A DNA stretch of 64,000 bases from Aciduricibacillus chroicocephali (GTDB lineage: Bacteria; Bacillota; Bacilli; Bacillales; Amphibacillaceae): NCBI RefSeq assembly GCF_030762805.1, contig NZ_CP129113.1, forward strand, positions 1,936,001 through 2,000,000. Reading direction: 5' to 3'. The notes beneath the pieces were generated by a model. That model was not told the DNA's origin, made no database searches, and saw only the letters and a list, made by a program, of their open reading frames with translations. How positions within the stretch are numbered: position 1 is the first letter of the stretch; every line of letters starts with the position of its first letter. Below, piece after piece: positions 8,190 through 17,044 of this stretch. Position numbers and translations under genes: made by a program.

Positions 8190-9557
8190 TTATTGTTTCG
8201 GATATGTGAGGAATTCGCCTATTGCTCCTTCTTCAATCCCACGGTCGAGTTCAAATATCGTATTTCCACGTAAAATGGTTCTAGTGACACGACAATTGAT
8301 TTTCGTACCTTCATAGGCGCTAAATTTATTTTTATAATATAGATTTTCGCTCTTCAGTACATAGGATGCGTCCGGATCCAGTAAAACTAGATCAGCATCT
8401 TTTCCTAAAGCGATTTCTCCTTTTTGCGGCAAGTTGAAACGACGGCAAGGATTATATGTTATGCATTTTACAAATTCATGTACTGCCATGTTATGCTCGT
8501 TAACAGCAAGATCAAACATGAGATCGACGCTATTTTGACAGCCGCTAATTCCACCCCAAGCTTCAAAAACGTTGCCCTGTTTCAAGTCTTCAGTACAAGG
8601 TGAATGATCGGATGTAATCCACGCGACATCTCCAGCCTTTACTTTTTCCCACAGTCGTTTTTGCTCATTAAGATCTCGAATCGGAGGTGAGCATTTTGCC
8701 TTATTACCAATACGAGCAAAATCATCTGTATTAAGAGCTAGATAATGGGTGCATGTCTCCATCGTAACGTCGAGTCCTTCTTCCTGTGCTGACTTGATCA
8801 TTTCGACACCTTCTGCGCAGGCAACATGCACAATGTGCAGTTTACATCCCGTCTCTTTAGCAAAGAGCAAGCAACGCTGTATTGCTTCAAGCTCTGTTAC
8901 AACGGGTCTAGAAGCTACATAATCATAAACAGATGTTTTCCCCTTATTCACCATTTCAATTGCCAAGTTATCCGTGATAGACGCATTTTCGGAATGTACA
9001 CAGAGAATGCGGTCAAGCTCGGCAAGTTTTTGCATTCCTTTATAAAGTGAATAATCATCAATATCCTTGAAATCTCCAGGTATTTCATCGTTTCCACATG
9101 TCGCAATAAAAGCTTTAAAGGCTAGAACTCCTGCATCCGCCAGATCTTGTAGATCATCCAAATTATAAGGAACAAGACCGCCATAGAAACCAACATCTAT
9201 CCAGGTCTTACCCTTTGCTGCCTCCAGCTTTTTATCAAAAGCCGTTTTGCTAGTCGTTGCCGGAAGTGCGTTTAGCGGCATGTCGACACAAGTCGTAGTT
9301 CCACCTGCAGCCATAGCCTTTGTAGCTGTTTCAAAGCCTTCCCACTCTGTGCGTCCGGGTTCATTAATATGAACATGTGTGTCAACCATGCCAGGCATCA
9401 CATATTGACCTTTCGCATCCAGAACCTCTTCAGCTGCATCTTCATCAAATTGGTCCGCTATTGCTGCAATCTTGCCATCCTTAACTGCAATCTCTGCCGA
9501 GCGGCTCTCATCCCGAAAAACGACAATTCCATTTTTGACGATCAAATCATATTTCAA
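8190..9557 (-). CDS. allB: Allantoinase AllB
   Basis: Hydrolyses allantoin to allantoate, the entry step of ureide catabolism. Metal-dependent amidohydrolase of 455 residues (E. coli AllB has 453). The binuclear metal ligands are all present: His61 and His63 in THVHINEPG, carboxylatable Lys148 in LAFKAF, His188 in CVHSE, His244 in HIVHV and Asp317 in TSDHSP. The start is UUG at 9557, placed 8 nt after AAAGGAG. The gene has its own terminator downstream, and one upstream closes allD, so it is probably transcribed alone. Confidence 0.96.
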   Translation of the reverse strand: MKYDLIVKNGIVVFRDESRSAEIAVKDGKIAAIADQFDEDAAEEVLDAKGQYVMPGMVDTHVHINEPGRTEWEGFETATKAMAAGGTTTCVDMPLNALPATTSKTAFDKKLEAAKGKTWIDVGFYGGLVPYNLDDLQDLADAGVLAFKAFIATCGNDEIPGDFKDIDDYSLYKGMQKLAELDRILCVHSENASITDNLAIEMVNKGKTSVYDYVASRPVVTELEAIQRCLLFAKETGCKLHIVHVACAEGVEMIKSAQEEGLDVTMETCTHYLALNTDDFARIGNKAKCSPPIRDLNEQKRLWEKVKAGDVAWITSDHSPCTEDLKQGNVFEAWGGISGCQNSVDLMFDLAVNEHNMAVHEFVKCITYNPCRRFNLPQKGEIALGKDADLVLLDPDASYVLKSENLYYKNKFSAYEGTKINCRVTRTILRGNTIFELDRGIEEGAIGEFLTYPKQ

Positions 9558-9654
9558 GCAGCATGCTCCTTTCCATTATTTCATTTGAGTATAAGTAGGT
9601 AATCAAACAACTTTTCCCCATTCTATACCTTTACCAAACAATGTAATCTGCATA

Positions 9655-9693
9655 CAAAAAGAGGACCTCTCTCCGAATGGAAAGAGGTCCTCT
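9655..9693 (-). terminator. Terminator after allD
   Basis: Minus-strand stem GAGGACCTCT / AGAGGTCCTC followed by TTTTTG. Confidence 0.85.
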
Positions 9694-9705
9694 AACTGAT
9701 AAAAA

Positions 9706-10758
9706 TTATTCAGCGAACGGATCTTTATGATCGTATTTATTGTTATGAACAACATCAGAAACGAGGTAGTTGTATACGTCATCAACGATTTCAACACCGT
9801 TTTCTCTGTTCTTCTCTTCACGAGCAGCACTACGCTGTCCAGGCCAGTTAACCATGTCATAACCTTCAGCAGGTTTAGAGTCGTTAAGCTCCTGCATAGA
9901 AGCTGAAAGATGCTCTTTGAATGACTCGATATCAGTGAACTTAGCAGGATCGATAACGATATGCAATTGACCAAGGTCACGACCTTTTGTAAGGTCTGCA
10001 TACATAGAAGAAACGTGTTTACCGTATGGAAGGCCAAGAAGGATACCAGACAAAACGTCTACCATCAACATCAAGCCATAACCTTTAGGACCAGCGATTG
10101 GAAGCAAAGCTTTAACCGCAAATGGATCTGTTGCAGGTGCGCCATTTTCGTCTACTGCCCAACCCTCAGGAATGCTCTCTTTCTTAGAACGAGCGTGAAG
10201 GATCTTACCCCATGCTTGTACAGTTGTAGCCATATCGAAAGTAACGATTTGACCGTCTTTACCAGGTGCTGCGAAAGCAATTGGGTTTGTACCGTAATAA
10301 GGCTCAGCTCCACCATAAGGTACTACCATTGGGTCAGATTGACACATAGAAATACCGATTAGATCTTCACGAGCAGCCTGATCTACGAAGTAAGAAAGTG
10401 CTCCACTGTGGCTGATATGTTTCATACCAACAACTGCGATTCCGCTTTCCTTCGCAAGTTTGATTGCTTCTTCCATACCCTTAATAGCAGCAACGTGACC
10501 TACACCGTTGTCGCCTTCGAAGATACCTGATGCAGGACCAGTTTTCTTGAATTCGAATTTAGGGTTATGTGTAATACCGCCTTTAGCGATACGCTCTGCA
10601 TAATATTCTACGCGCATTGCGCCGTGTGAATGATAACCGCGCATGTCAGCATGTGCAAGAACGTCTGCAACACCAGCAGCATGTTCTTCAGTCAGACCTG
10701 CTTTGTGGATTTTGTTTTTGATAAGTTCTTTCAGCTTTTCTTCTGAAATTCTAACCAA
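9706..10758 (-). CDS. allD: Ureidoglycolate dehydrogenase AllD
   Basis: NAD(P)-dependent oxidoreductase of the LDH2/MDH2 family that oxidises (S)-ureidoglycolate to oxalurate, the substrate of the oxamate carbamoyltransferase. About 350 residues, nearly colinear with E. coli AllD. Shared stretches include DMRGYHSHGAMRVEYYAERI, GHVAAIKGMEEAI, SMCQSDPMVVPYGGAEPYYG and GPKGYGLMLMVDVLSG. The C-terminal YLVSDVVHNNKYDHKDPFAE is also typical. UUG at 10758 is favoured because AAAGAGG precedes it at about 8-9 nt; GUG at 10767 overlaps that site. Terminators on both sides suggest its own transcript, with a promoter in the 10759-10985 gap that I could not define. Confidence 0.96.
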   Translation of the reverse strand: MVRISEEKLKELIKNKIHKAGLTEEHAAGVADVLAHADMRGYHSHGAMRVEYYAERIAKGGITHNPKFEFKKTGPASGIFEGDNGVGHVAAIKGMEEAIKLAKESGIAVVGMKHISHSGALSYFVDQAAREDLIGISMCQSDPMVVPYGGAEPYYGTNPIAFAAPGKDGQIVTFDMATTVQAWGKILHARSKKESIPEGWAVDENGAPATDPFAVKALLPIAGPKGYGLMLMVDVLSGILLGLPYGKHVSSMYADLTKGRDLGQLHIVIDPAKFTDIESFKEHLSASMQELNDSKPAEGYDMVNWPGQRSAAREEKNRENGVEIVDDVYNYLVSDVVHNNKYDHKDPFAE

Positions 10759-10986
10759 TGCGAACACCTCTTTGTCGTTTTTATGAAGCCTTCTGTTATG
10801 TTGCGCGTGTCAAGCTGTTTTAAACCTGCATGCACAGTTTACTATCTTTCATTTAGATAATAAAGGAAAAAGGTTTATTGTTCGGAAACACGCTCTAAAT
10901 TCATCATATCATAAATAAAAGTAAACAGCTAGGAATAATACAAAATCGTATTAAACCCTTATCTCATTCCAATTAAGAGTAAAGAC

Positions 10987-11024
10987 AAAAAAGACAAGCA
11001 AAAGCTCTGCTCCTCTTCCTTGTC
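10987..11024 (-). terminator. Terminator after allE
   Basis: Minus strand GACAAG ... CTTGTC with an inner AGC/GCT pairing, followed by TTTTTTG. It closes the allFGKE transcript. Beside it (11035-11066) a second stem GGGACGG / CCGTCC lacks a T run. The 329 bases between allD and allE hold nothing else I can identify. Confidence 0.7.
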
Positions 11025-11087
11025 GATTAAATCAGGAAGGGACGGTTAGACGCCGTCCAATTCCTGTTTCTCTCAGAATGCCCCGTC

Positions 11088-11852
11088 TTATAGTTCTGGA
11101 TCGCGGTGGCAGTCTTTGGAATAGATGTATGAAATGCTTTCACGGCCTACTGCATAGCAAGCTTGCAAGCAGTATGGAGCCATGTAGATGTAGTCATCTT
11201 TTTGTACTGGGAACCATTTGTTATCAAGGTTGTACAAGCCTTCTCCGGAAAGAAGATATGCACCATGCTCTTGGAAGTGTGTTTCAACAAATGGATGGTT
11301 ACCAGTCGGCTTGAACTCAAGAATATGCATGTTCATGTCAAAAGCAAAATCTACAGGAAGAAGATCCTGGATTAGTACGTTTTCCATGTCATCATAAATT
11401 TCTTGTTTAATATCATTTGTATTACCAGTAACAACCCAAGGCTTCTTGCCGCCTTCAAGTGGAGTGTACTTTTGCTTGAAGAGGAATAGCTTTGTGTCTT
11501 CGTCCTGAGCGTTTTCGAACTTCATTTGAACGCCTGGAGGGCAGTACAAGTAACCGCCTTGTGTCAAGTCATGCTTCTCTTCACCAGCAGATGCGCTGAT
11601 TTTACCATCGATTACATAAACGAAAGACTGAACATCTTCCTGGCCAGCAAAACCAGTTGTTTTACCGCCCTTATGCAATGTCACGATATAGTCTGCGAAA
11701 CGTGCACCAAGACGTGGTGAACCAAGAATTGACATTGTTGTGTTTTCGAATTCAGGCAATACGTTGTTCACAAGACCTTCTGGAGGAATGATTGCGAATT
11801 TGCCTTGTTCGAATACTGCTCTGCTCTCTAAAAGACCTTTAGGGTATCCCAT
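11088..11852 (-). CDS. allE: (S)-ureidoglycine aminohydrolase AllE
   Basis: Manganese-dependent bicupin that releases ammonia from (S)-ureidoglycine to give (S)-ureidoglycolate, feeding AllD. 254 residues (E. coli AllE 261) with two cupin domains. Conserved segments are TLHKGGKTTGF and GGYLYCPPG in the first domain. The second has ETHFQEHGAYLLSGEGLYNL, where the metal ligands E, H and H sit, and ends SYIYSKDCHRDPEL. It starts at 11852 with AGGAG 9-10 nt upstream. Probably the last gene of allF-allG-allK-allE, preceded by a strong intercistronic hairpin at 11890-11930. Confidence 0.96.
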   Translation of the reverse strand: MGYPKGLLESRAVFEQGKFAIIPPEGLVNNVLPEFENTTMSILGSPRLGARFADYIVTLHKGGKTTGFAGQEDVQSFVYVIDGKISASAGEEKHDLTQGGYLYCPPGVQMKFENAQDEDTKLFLFKQKYTPLEGGKKPWVVTGNTNDIKQEIYDDMENVLIQDLLPVDFAFDMNMHILEFKPTGNHPFVETHFQEHGAYLLSGEGLYNLDNKWFPVQKDDYIYMAPYCLQACYAVGRESISYIYSKDCHRDPEL

Positions 11853-11889
11853 TTTACATACGCTCCTAAATGAATATTTTTAAACACGT

Positions 11890-11930
11890 CTATTCCCAAA
11901 TAGTGGGCAGTGCCCCCAATTTGGGAATAG
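11890..11930 (-). repeat. Intercistronic hairpin between allK and allE
   Basis: CTATTCCCAAAT pairs perfectly with ATTTGGGAATAG, enclosing an inner GGGC/GCCC hairpin with a 3-base loop. No T run follows on the minus strand, so it looks like an mRNA-stability or processing element rather than a simple terminator. Confidence 0.75.
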
Positions 11931-11959
11931 AGTGCCTATCTTTTATAACTTAACCAACC

Positions 11960-12901
11960 TTACAGGCTGATGATTGTGCCGCTTTCGCCGCGAAGTGCTG
12001 CATCAACTTTTGAAAGTGAGCCGATGATCGCTTTAGCGCCCTTACGGCTTTTAGCGAAGTTAAGAGCTGCTTCAACTTTAGGGCCCATGCTGCCTTTAGC
12101 GAACTGGCCTTCAGCAACATATTTTTCAACTTCTTCAACTGTAACAGTTTCCAAAGCCTTCTGGTCTGGCTTGCCCCAGTTTACAAATACGTTTTCAACG
12201 TCTGTAAGGATCATGAATACGTCTGCTTCAACTTCTTCAGAAAGCTTGTAACCACTGCGGTCTTTATCGATTACTGCTTCAACGCCTTCGTAGCCGTTAG
12301 AAGTTTCAGCAACAGGAATACCGCCGCCACCAGCTGCAACAACGATGCTGCCGCCTTCTGCAAGTGTTTTAATAGCGTCTGCTTCAATGATTTTAAGTGG
12401 CTGTGGAGATGGAACAAGACGACGGTATCCGCGGCCTGCATCTTCCCCTACGCTCCAACCTTTTTCTGCAGCAAGCTTTTTCGCTTCTTCTTCAGAGTAG
12501 AAAGGACCGATTGGCTTAGAAGGATCTTTGAAATCTTCGTCATCCTTAGATACAACTGTACGAGTGATCAAGTTTACAACGTTTTTATCCAAACCAAGTG
12601 CTTTCAATTCTTCTTCAAGAGCCTGGATGAACATGTAACCGATGAAACCTTGAGATTCTGCACTAAGTGCATCAAGTGGCTGTGCTGGAACAACATCTTT
12701 AGCTTCTTCGTTCTGAAGAAGGATGTTACCAACCTGAGGACCGTTACCGTGCATGATAACAAGCTCATAACCGTCTTTGATCAATTTAGCAAGATACTTT
12801 GCAGTACCTTTGATGTTGTTATACTGGACTTCGAAAGTGCCTTCCTGACCAGCCTGAAGAATCGCGTTACCGCCGAGTGCAACTACTACTTTTTCGCTCA
12901 T
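11960..12901 (-). CDS. allK: Carbamate kinase (AllK type)
   Basis: Transfers phosphate from carbamoyl phosphate to ADP, giving ATP plus carbamate (NH3 and CO2). It is the energy-yielding last step of ureide fermentation. 313 residues in the amino-acid kinase fold. Motifs include VVALGGNAIL at the N terminus, HGNGPQVGNILLQNE, AAGGGGIPV and VFMILTDVENVFVNWG. The start at 12901 has CGGAGGT 8 nt upstream; a longer frame to 12979 has no ribosome binding site. There is no arcA, argF or arcD nearby, so the context is oxamate/carbamoyl phosphate rather than arginine deiminase. E. coli AllK (YbcF) is the functional counterpart. Confidence 0.94.
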   Translation of the reverse strand: MSEKVVVALGGNAILQAGQEGTFEVQYNNIKGTAKYLAKLIKDGYELVIMHGNGPQVGNILLQNEEAKDVVPAQPLDALSAESQGFIGYMFIQALEEELKALGLDKNVVNLITRTVVSKDDEDFKDPSKPIGPFYSEEEAKKLAAEKGWSVGEDAGRGYRRLVPSPQPLKIIEADAIKTLAEGGSIVVAAGGGGIPVAETSNGYEGVEAVIDKDRSGYKLSEEVEADVFMILTDVENVFVNWGKPDQKALETVTVEEVEKYVAEGQFAKGSMGPKVEAALNFAKSRKGAKAIIGSLSKVDAALRGESGTIISL

Positions 12902-12945
12902 GTTATACCTCCGAGTAGGAATGATTTGGGTCAATTCATAATTTG

Positions 12946-12983
12946 GGGCATGCAAGGCTGCCCGTCGACAACTTTGCATACCC
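12946..12983 (-). repeat. Intercistronic hairpin between allG and allK
   Basis: On the minus strand GGGTATGCAA pairs with TTGCATGCCC (10 pairs, one G-U). No T run follows. Same position in its gap as the hairpin between allK and allE. Confidence 0.65.
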
Positions 12984-13023
12984 GCAAATATATTTTATAT
13001 TCTTTCAGAAAAGGTAATCTGAA

Positions 13024-14286
13024 TTAAGCTTCTACGCCGTATTTCTCAGCAAGAGCTTCGATTGCTTTTTCGAAGCAGCCAAGTGGAACACGTACAGTAC
13101 CGGCACCAATCTGACCTTTACCAGCAACTTTGTTTGCAATACCAGTGTTGATAACAGGAGTGATTCCAGTTTCAACTACTTTGCGAAGGTCGATACCTAG
13201 GCAAGCGCCTTGGAAGTCCCAAGTTGGGATTGAAAGGTTAGGGTTGTTAGCAATACAGATTTCGCGCATTTCATCAGATGTGTTGATTGCATCAGAGAAT
13301 CCGCCAGTACCTACGAAACGAGTTACACCAGGTGCTGCGATCATAGCCATACCACCTACGCCATAAGCTTCAGTGATTGCTGAGTCACCCATGTCAGGGC
13401 AAGCATCTGCAGAGCTGTAGCCTGTGAAGTACAAGCCATCTGGAGTGTTAACCGGTGCAGTGAACCACTGGTCTCCAAGACCGGAAACTTTAATACCGAA
13501 CATGTGGCCGTTACGTGCCAAGTGAGTTACGATTGAACCTTCGCCAACTGTTAGAGCTGAGTCCATAACTGCTTTAGCAGAAGCCATCATGATGTTCAAG
13601 AAGAACTGATCTGTGTCAGCCAAGAACTTAGTAACTTCTTGCAATTCTTTTTCTGAAAGACCAGCAGTGATCAAGTAAGGAACGATCTCTTTAAGGAACA
13701 AAGCAGAACCTGCGATGTTGCGCTGGTGGAATTCGTCACCCATTGTGATTGCTTTTGCAACAAGTACGTTAACGTTCATGCCGCCTTCGATTTGAGCAAG
13801 AGCCTTAGAAAGAGCAGGTCCAAGAACATCCTTCATCCAGTTCAAACGGTTGATAACTTCTTCGTTGTAAGCACCGAAACGAAGAACCGCACCGATACCT
13901 TCGTTAAGGTTGCAGTATGCACGACGTCCGCTAGCTTTGTCTTCTACAACAACAACTGGGAAGTTTGCAGAAGTGATACCGCCCATAGGGCCTACTGCGT
14001 TTACAGAGTGAGCAGAGATGAACTTGATTTCGCCGCCTGCAAGCATTTTGCGAGCTTCTTCTTCGTTGCTAGCCCAGCCTTCGAAAAGTACTGCACCAAC
14101 ACAAGAACCTTGCATAGGATCGTTCATGTCTTCCCACTTGATTGAAGGACCTGAGTGAAGAAGAGCCTTTTCGTTCAATTCGGAAATTACGGATTTTGCA
14201 GGAACTACGTCCAGCAAGAATGGCTGGGATTCAATTACTTTCTGGATTACCGCTTCGTTTGCTTCATCAATCGTTTTGTAAGTCAT
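13024..14286 (-). CDS. allG: Oxamate carbamoyltransferase subunit AllG (DUF1116)
   Basis: DUF1116 protein of 420 residues, matching E. coli YlbE/AllG (about 419). It is one of the three proteins assigned to oxamate carbamoyltransferase, which converts oxalurate plus phosphate to oxamate plus carbamoyl phosphate. Conserved-looking segments are INTGIANKVAGKGQIGAGTV near the C terminus, GTGGFSDAINTSDEM, and DPMQGSCVGAVLFEGWA. The start AUG at 14286 follows GGAGG at 7 nt. It lies 61 nt downstream of allF and 122 nt upstream of allK, reading the same way. Family naming was reassigned from the older fdrA/ylbE annotations. Confidence 0.9.
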   Translation of the reverse strand: MTYKTIDEANEAVIQKVIESQPFLLDVVPAKSVISELNEKALLHSGPSIKWEDMNDPMQGSCVGAVLFEGWASNEEEARKMLAGGEIKFISAHSVNAVGPMGGITSANFPVVVVEDKASGRRAYCNLNEGIGAVLRFGAYNEEVINRLNWMKDVLGPALSKALAQIEGGMNVNVLVAKAITMGDEFHQRNIAGSALFLKEIVPYLITAGLSEKELQEVTKFLADTDQFFLNIMMASAKAVMDSALTVGEGSIVTHLARNGHMFGIKVSGLGDQWFTAPVNTPDGLYFTGYSSADACPDMGDSAITEAYGVGGMAMIAAPGVTRFVGTGGFSDAINTSDEMREICIANNPNLSIPTWDFQGACLGIDLRKVVETGITPVINTGIANKVAGKGQIGAGTVRVPLGCFEKAIEALAEKYGVEA

Positions 14287-14347
14287 TTTAATCCTCCTGT
14301 TATATAAGCCTGTATTTGAAAGCTCTCTAAAATTGGAAGTGTTGTTC

Positions 14348-16090
14348 TTATTTCTTGTAAAGCTGGTTTACAAGGCTAGCCAGACGCTTGTCTCCGCCTG
14401 CGATCGGCTTCCACTGGTACTGGACAACTTGTCCGCCATTATCTGAAACTGTCTGTGCGAAGCTCTTAAGACCAACGTTGATAACACGTGGCTTGCTTGA
14501 GAGCAACTCAGAAACTTTTTCAAGATCGGCTGACTTTTTGCTTTCTTTATCAGAGATTGTAATTTCACCGTTCAGATATTTGATAAGGTCTGCAGCAAGC
14601 TTTGTTGCTTCGGCATTTGATTCAAGAACGATCACGCCAGCGTCTTCAAGCTTGTCAACCTGATCCTGATACACTTGTGGATCCTGAGCAGTACCAGTAA
14701 CGGAAGCGATTGCGATGAATGCTTTGCCTTCTTTAGCTGCAGCTTCTTTAGCTTCTTTAATTACAGGAGCGAATACGCCTGCCATGTCCTCGTGTGCACC
14801 ATAACCGATTACGTTGTCAAGAAGGATGACTGCTGTTTCAGCGTCTTGTGCAGCTTCTTTAACTTTTTCAACACGGAATGTTGGATCGATCATAGGGTGT
14901 GCGCGGCCTTGTGTATAAGCGTCATCACCAAGGTCAATGATTTCATGTCCTTCATGCTTAAGCATCATACCTTCAGGGTGTTCTGCTGAGCCTTGAAGTC
15001 CGAATGCATCTTCAGTGATCATAGCAGCTTCAAGTGCCAATGTACCACCACAGAAGTATCCTTTGATGAAGCGTTGGCTAGCATTTGCTTTGATTTTCTC
15101 GATGTCGTCAGCGTTTTCCTTGACGATCTTATCGATAGAACCGCCAGTGCTTTCAGCAAGTTCAAGTGCAAGAATAGCTGTATCATGCAATGTCCATGCA
15201 TACTGAACGTTGTCATGAGCTGCAGCTGGCTTGTCACCCATGAAGATTGCTACGACAGGCTTAGACAAAGTCTTGAAGACTTCGACAACCTTTGTTTTAA
15301 CTTCTGGTGCTGGTGGCTTGGAGATGTAAACGATGATTTCTGTTTCAGGATCCTGATCTAGTGCACGCAAGCCTTTGATTGTTGTCAAAGCGCCGATGTC
15401 AGCAGACAAGTCACGTCCACCAGTACCGATTGCCTGAGAAATTCCACCGCCATGGTTAGCAATGATTGTAGAAACTTCCTGGATACCTGTACCAGATGCA
15501 CCAACGATACCGATGTTGCCCTTTTCGATAACGTTCGCAAATGCGATTGGAACACCATCAAGGATACCTGTACCACAGTCAGGACCCATTACGATCAAGC
15601 CGAGCTCGTCAGCGCGTGTCTTCAAAGCTTTTTCATCTTCTACGCTTACGTTATCGGAGAAGAGGAATACGCTTAGGCCGCGGTCAAGAGCTTTGTTTGC
15701 CTCAGTTGCTGCATGTTCACCAGCAATTGAGATAACAGCAAGATCAGCGTTTGGAAGCTTGTTAAGAGCCATGTCCCAAGTACGTACAGTAGAGATGTCG
15801 TTTTGTGCAGACTCTGTAGCCTGGTTAGCTAGGTAGTTGTCAGTTTCTTCGACAACGTTCGCGGTCGTATCTTCGCTATCAGTGTCAACAACGATGCAAA
15901 GATCACTTGGAGCTGCATCTTCCAGCTCTTCAGTATAAAGGCCTGAACCTTTGAAGATGTCTTTGTTGGCAGGCGTACCCATCATAACCTGAATCTTGTT
16001 TACGCCTTCAACACTTGACAAGTGATTCGTCAGTAGCATCAAGCTTACTGAGTCTTGATATGTGTTCTTCTTAATCACAGTAGAAAGCAA
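14348..16090 (-). CDS. allF: Oxamate carbamoyltransferase subunit AllF (FdrA)
   Basis: FdrA-family protein with two CoA-ligase-like domains. In E. coli this family (AllF) acts with AllG and AllH on oxalurate. 580 residues from the UUG at 16090, chosen because GGGAG precedes it by 8 nt and because the first residues (LSTVIKKNTYQDSVSLM) then align with the E. coli N terminus. A longer frame to 16144 exists. Recognisable stretches are VMMGTPANK, VMGPDCGTGILDGVPIAFAN, GIVGASGTGIQEVS, IGTGGRDLS, and DLGDDAYTQGRAHPMIDPT in the second half. First gene of allFGKE, preceded by a 500-nt hairpin-rich leader. Confidence 0.92.
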   Translation of the reverse strand: MLSTVIKKNTYQDSVSLMLLTNHLSSVEGVNKIQVMMGTPANKDIFKGSGLYTEELEDAAPSDLCIVVDTDSEDTTANVVEETDNYLANQATESAQNDISTVRTWDMALNKLPNADLAVISIAGEHAATEANKALDRGLSVFLFSDNVSVEDEKALKTRADELGLIVMGPDCGTGILDGVPIAFANVIEKGNIGIVGASGTGIQEVSTIIANHGGGISQAIGTGGRDLSADIGALTTIKGLRALDQDPETEIIVYISKPPAPEVKTKVVEVFKTLSKPVVAIFMGDKPAAAHDNVQYAWTLHDTAILALELAESTGGSIDKIVKENADDIEKIKANASQRFIKGYFCGGTLALEAAMITEDAFGLQGSAEHPEGMMLKHEGHEIIDLGDDAYTQGRAHPMIDPTFRVEKVKEAAQDAETAVILLDNVIGYGAHEDMAGVFAPVIKEAKEAAAKEGKAFIAIASVTGTAQDPQVYQDQVDKLEDAGVIVLESNAEATKLAADLIKYLNGEITISDKESKKSADLEKVSELLSSKPRVINVGLKSFAQTVSDNGGQVVQYQWKPIAGGDKRLASLVNQLYKK

Positions 16091-16144
16091 GTTGTTCACT
16101 CCCAAGCCTAGTATTTTGTAGTGCTTTTCAGCTCCATGAGTCAT

Positions 16145-16700
16145 GAGCCTACTTTAGAATTGCATTACCTTATCCAAATGCTCCACAGTCTACTTTAGCG
16201 CATTTCGCCATATATTCAAGCGATACCACTTGAATTCAGACAAAAAATGCAGAAGTTGTAGAACATATTGGTCAGGGTATCTTTTCCGCTCAGATCATAA
16301 CCGTACGGAAAAGCGCATTCCAGTTCAGACCGAAAGCGCCCAAAAGCGGGCTGAACCGATTGTTCCGGCAGTTTAGCCGAGTTTCCGGAGAACGACAAAG
16401 CCATGTGTCCAAGTGCAACTGGAATGGAAAGTATGCCGCAGTTTGCGTCCATTTTCGCCAAACATGATCATATGTATGCCGCAAATCTGCCGTTCCTCCT
16501 GCCGAACCCCGCTGGAGATAAGCAGACAATGGGAATAGTTCGTTTTATTGCATAAAAAAACGAGCAATCCAGTCTTTACCTGCTCAACTTCCGCAGTAAT
16601 TTGTCTTTGCTCATCTGCCTGCAGATTCAACTTCTCGAACGCTGCCGGAAGTTTGGCGTCTGCCTTTCTAGTTTACTCATAATCGACATATAAAGTCATT
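16145..16700 (-). promoter_or_regulatory. Structured non-coding leader upstream of allF
   Basis: No convincing coding frame. Read toward allF it holds, in order: an 11-bp stem (16642-16653 with 16586-16596, one bulge); immediately after it a GAGCA/TGCTC stem followed by seven Ts (16585-16554); two direct copies of GTATGCCGCA (16474-16483, 16431-16440); GTTCAG/CTGAAC around GCCC/GGGC (16356-16323); and CTTTTCCG/CGGAAAAG (16313-16281). The first part has the layout of an aptamer plus terminator. It matches no riboswitch consensus I know. Confidence 0.45.
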
Positions 16701-17044
16701 GTTCATAGTAGATAAATCTAAGTACCTTTTTTATGCATAATTAACATATTACACGAAGGCTATTTTGTCCTATTTGCGTTCAACTTCCACATCATTGCAC
16801 TCTCACTGTAAAGTATGCCCCTTCTCTCTATCAATAATCCGCTCATATATCCTTGGTATATGAAAAAAGCCGCCTCCCCGAATTGGAAGCAGCTTGTTGT
16901 AATTCAGACAGATTTTTTGATAGCGGTTGTGCAAGAATTTCAGACATGCGATAACAAGCGCAATAATCAAGACTGACGGTCTGTACAATAGTTATTTAGC
17001 CAAAGTAATCTCGGCTGTCGCTACTATGACAACTGTTCGAAATT
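16701..17044. other. Intergenic stretch with one terminator, otherwise featureless
   Basis: AT-rich sequence between the allF leader and the PRK06851 gene. I see only the terminator at 16863-16895; short open frames here have no ribosome binding sites. Confidence 0.6.
16863..16895 (-). terminator. Terminator downstream of the PRK06851-type gene
   Basis: Minus strand AAGCTGCTTCC pairs with GGAGGCGGCTT (G-U pairs allowed), then TTTTTTC. It lies about 150 nt beyond the stop at 17045. Confidence 0.65.

Noticed and set aside
7906-8273. Plus-strand frames across the allH-allB gap
   Set aside because: They overlap the allB terminator and both gene ends and lack start signals.
16216-16630. Three overlapping minus-strand open frames (79-85 codons) upstream of allF
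   Set aside because: No ribosome binding sites, no recognisable motifs, and mutual overlap in different frames; the stretch is better explained as structured leader. A decayed gene cannot be fully excluded.
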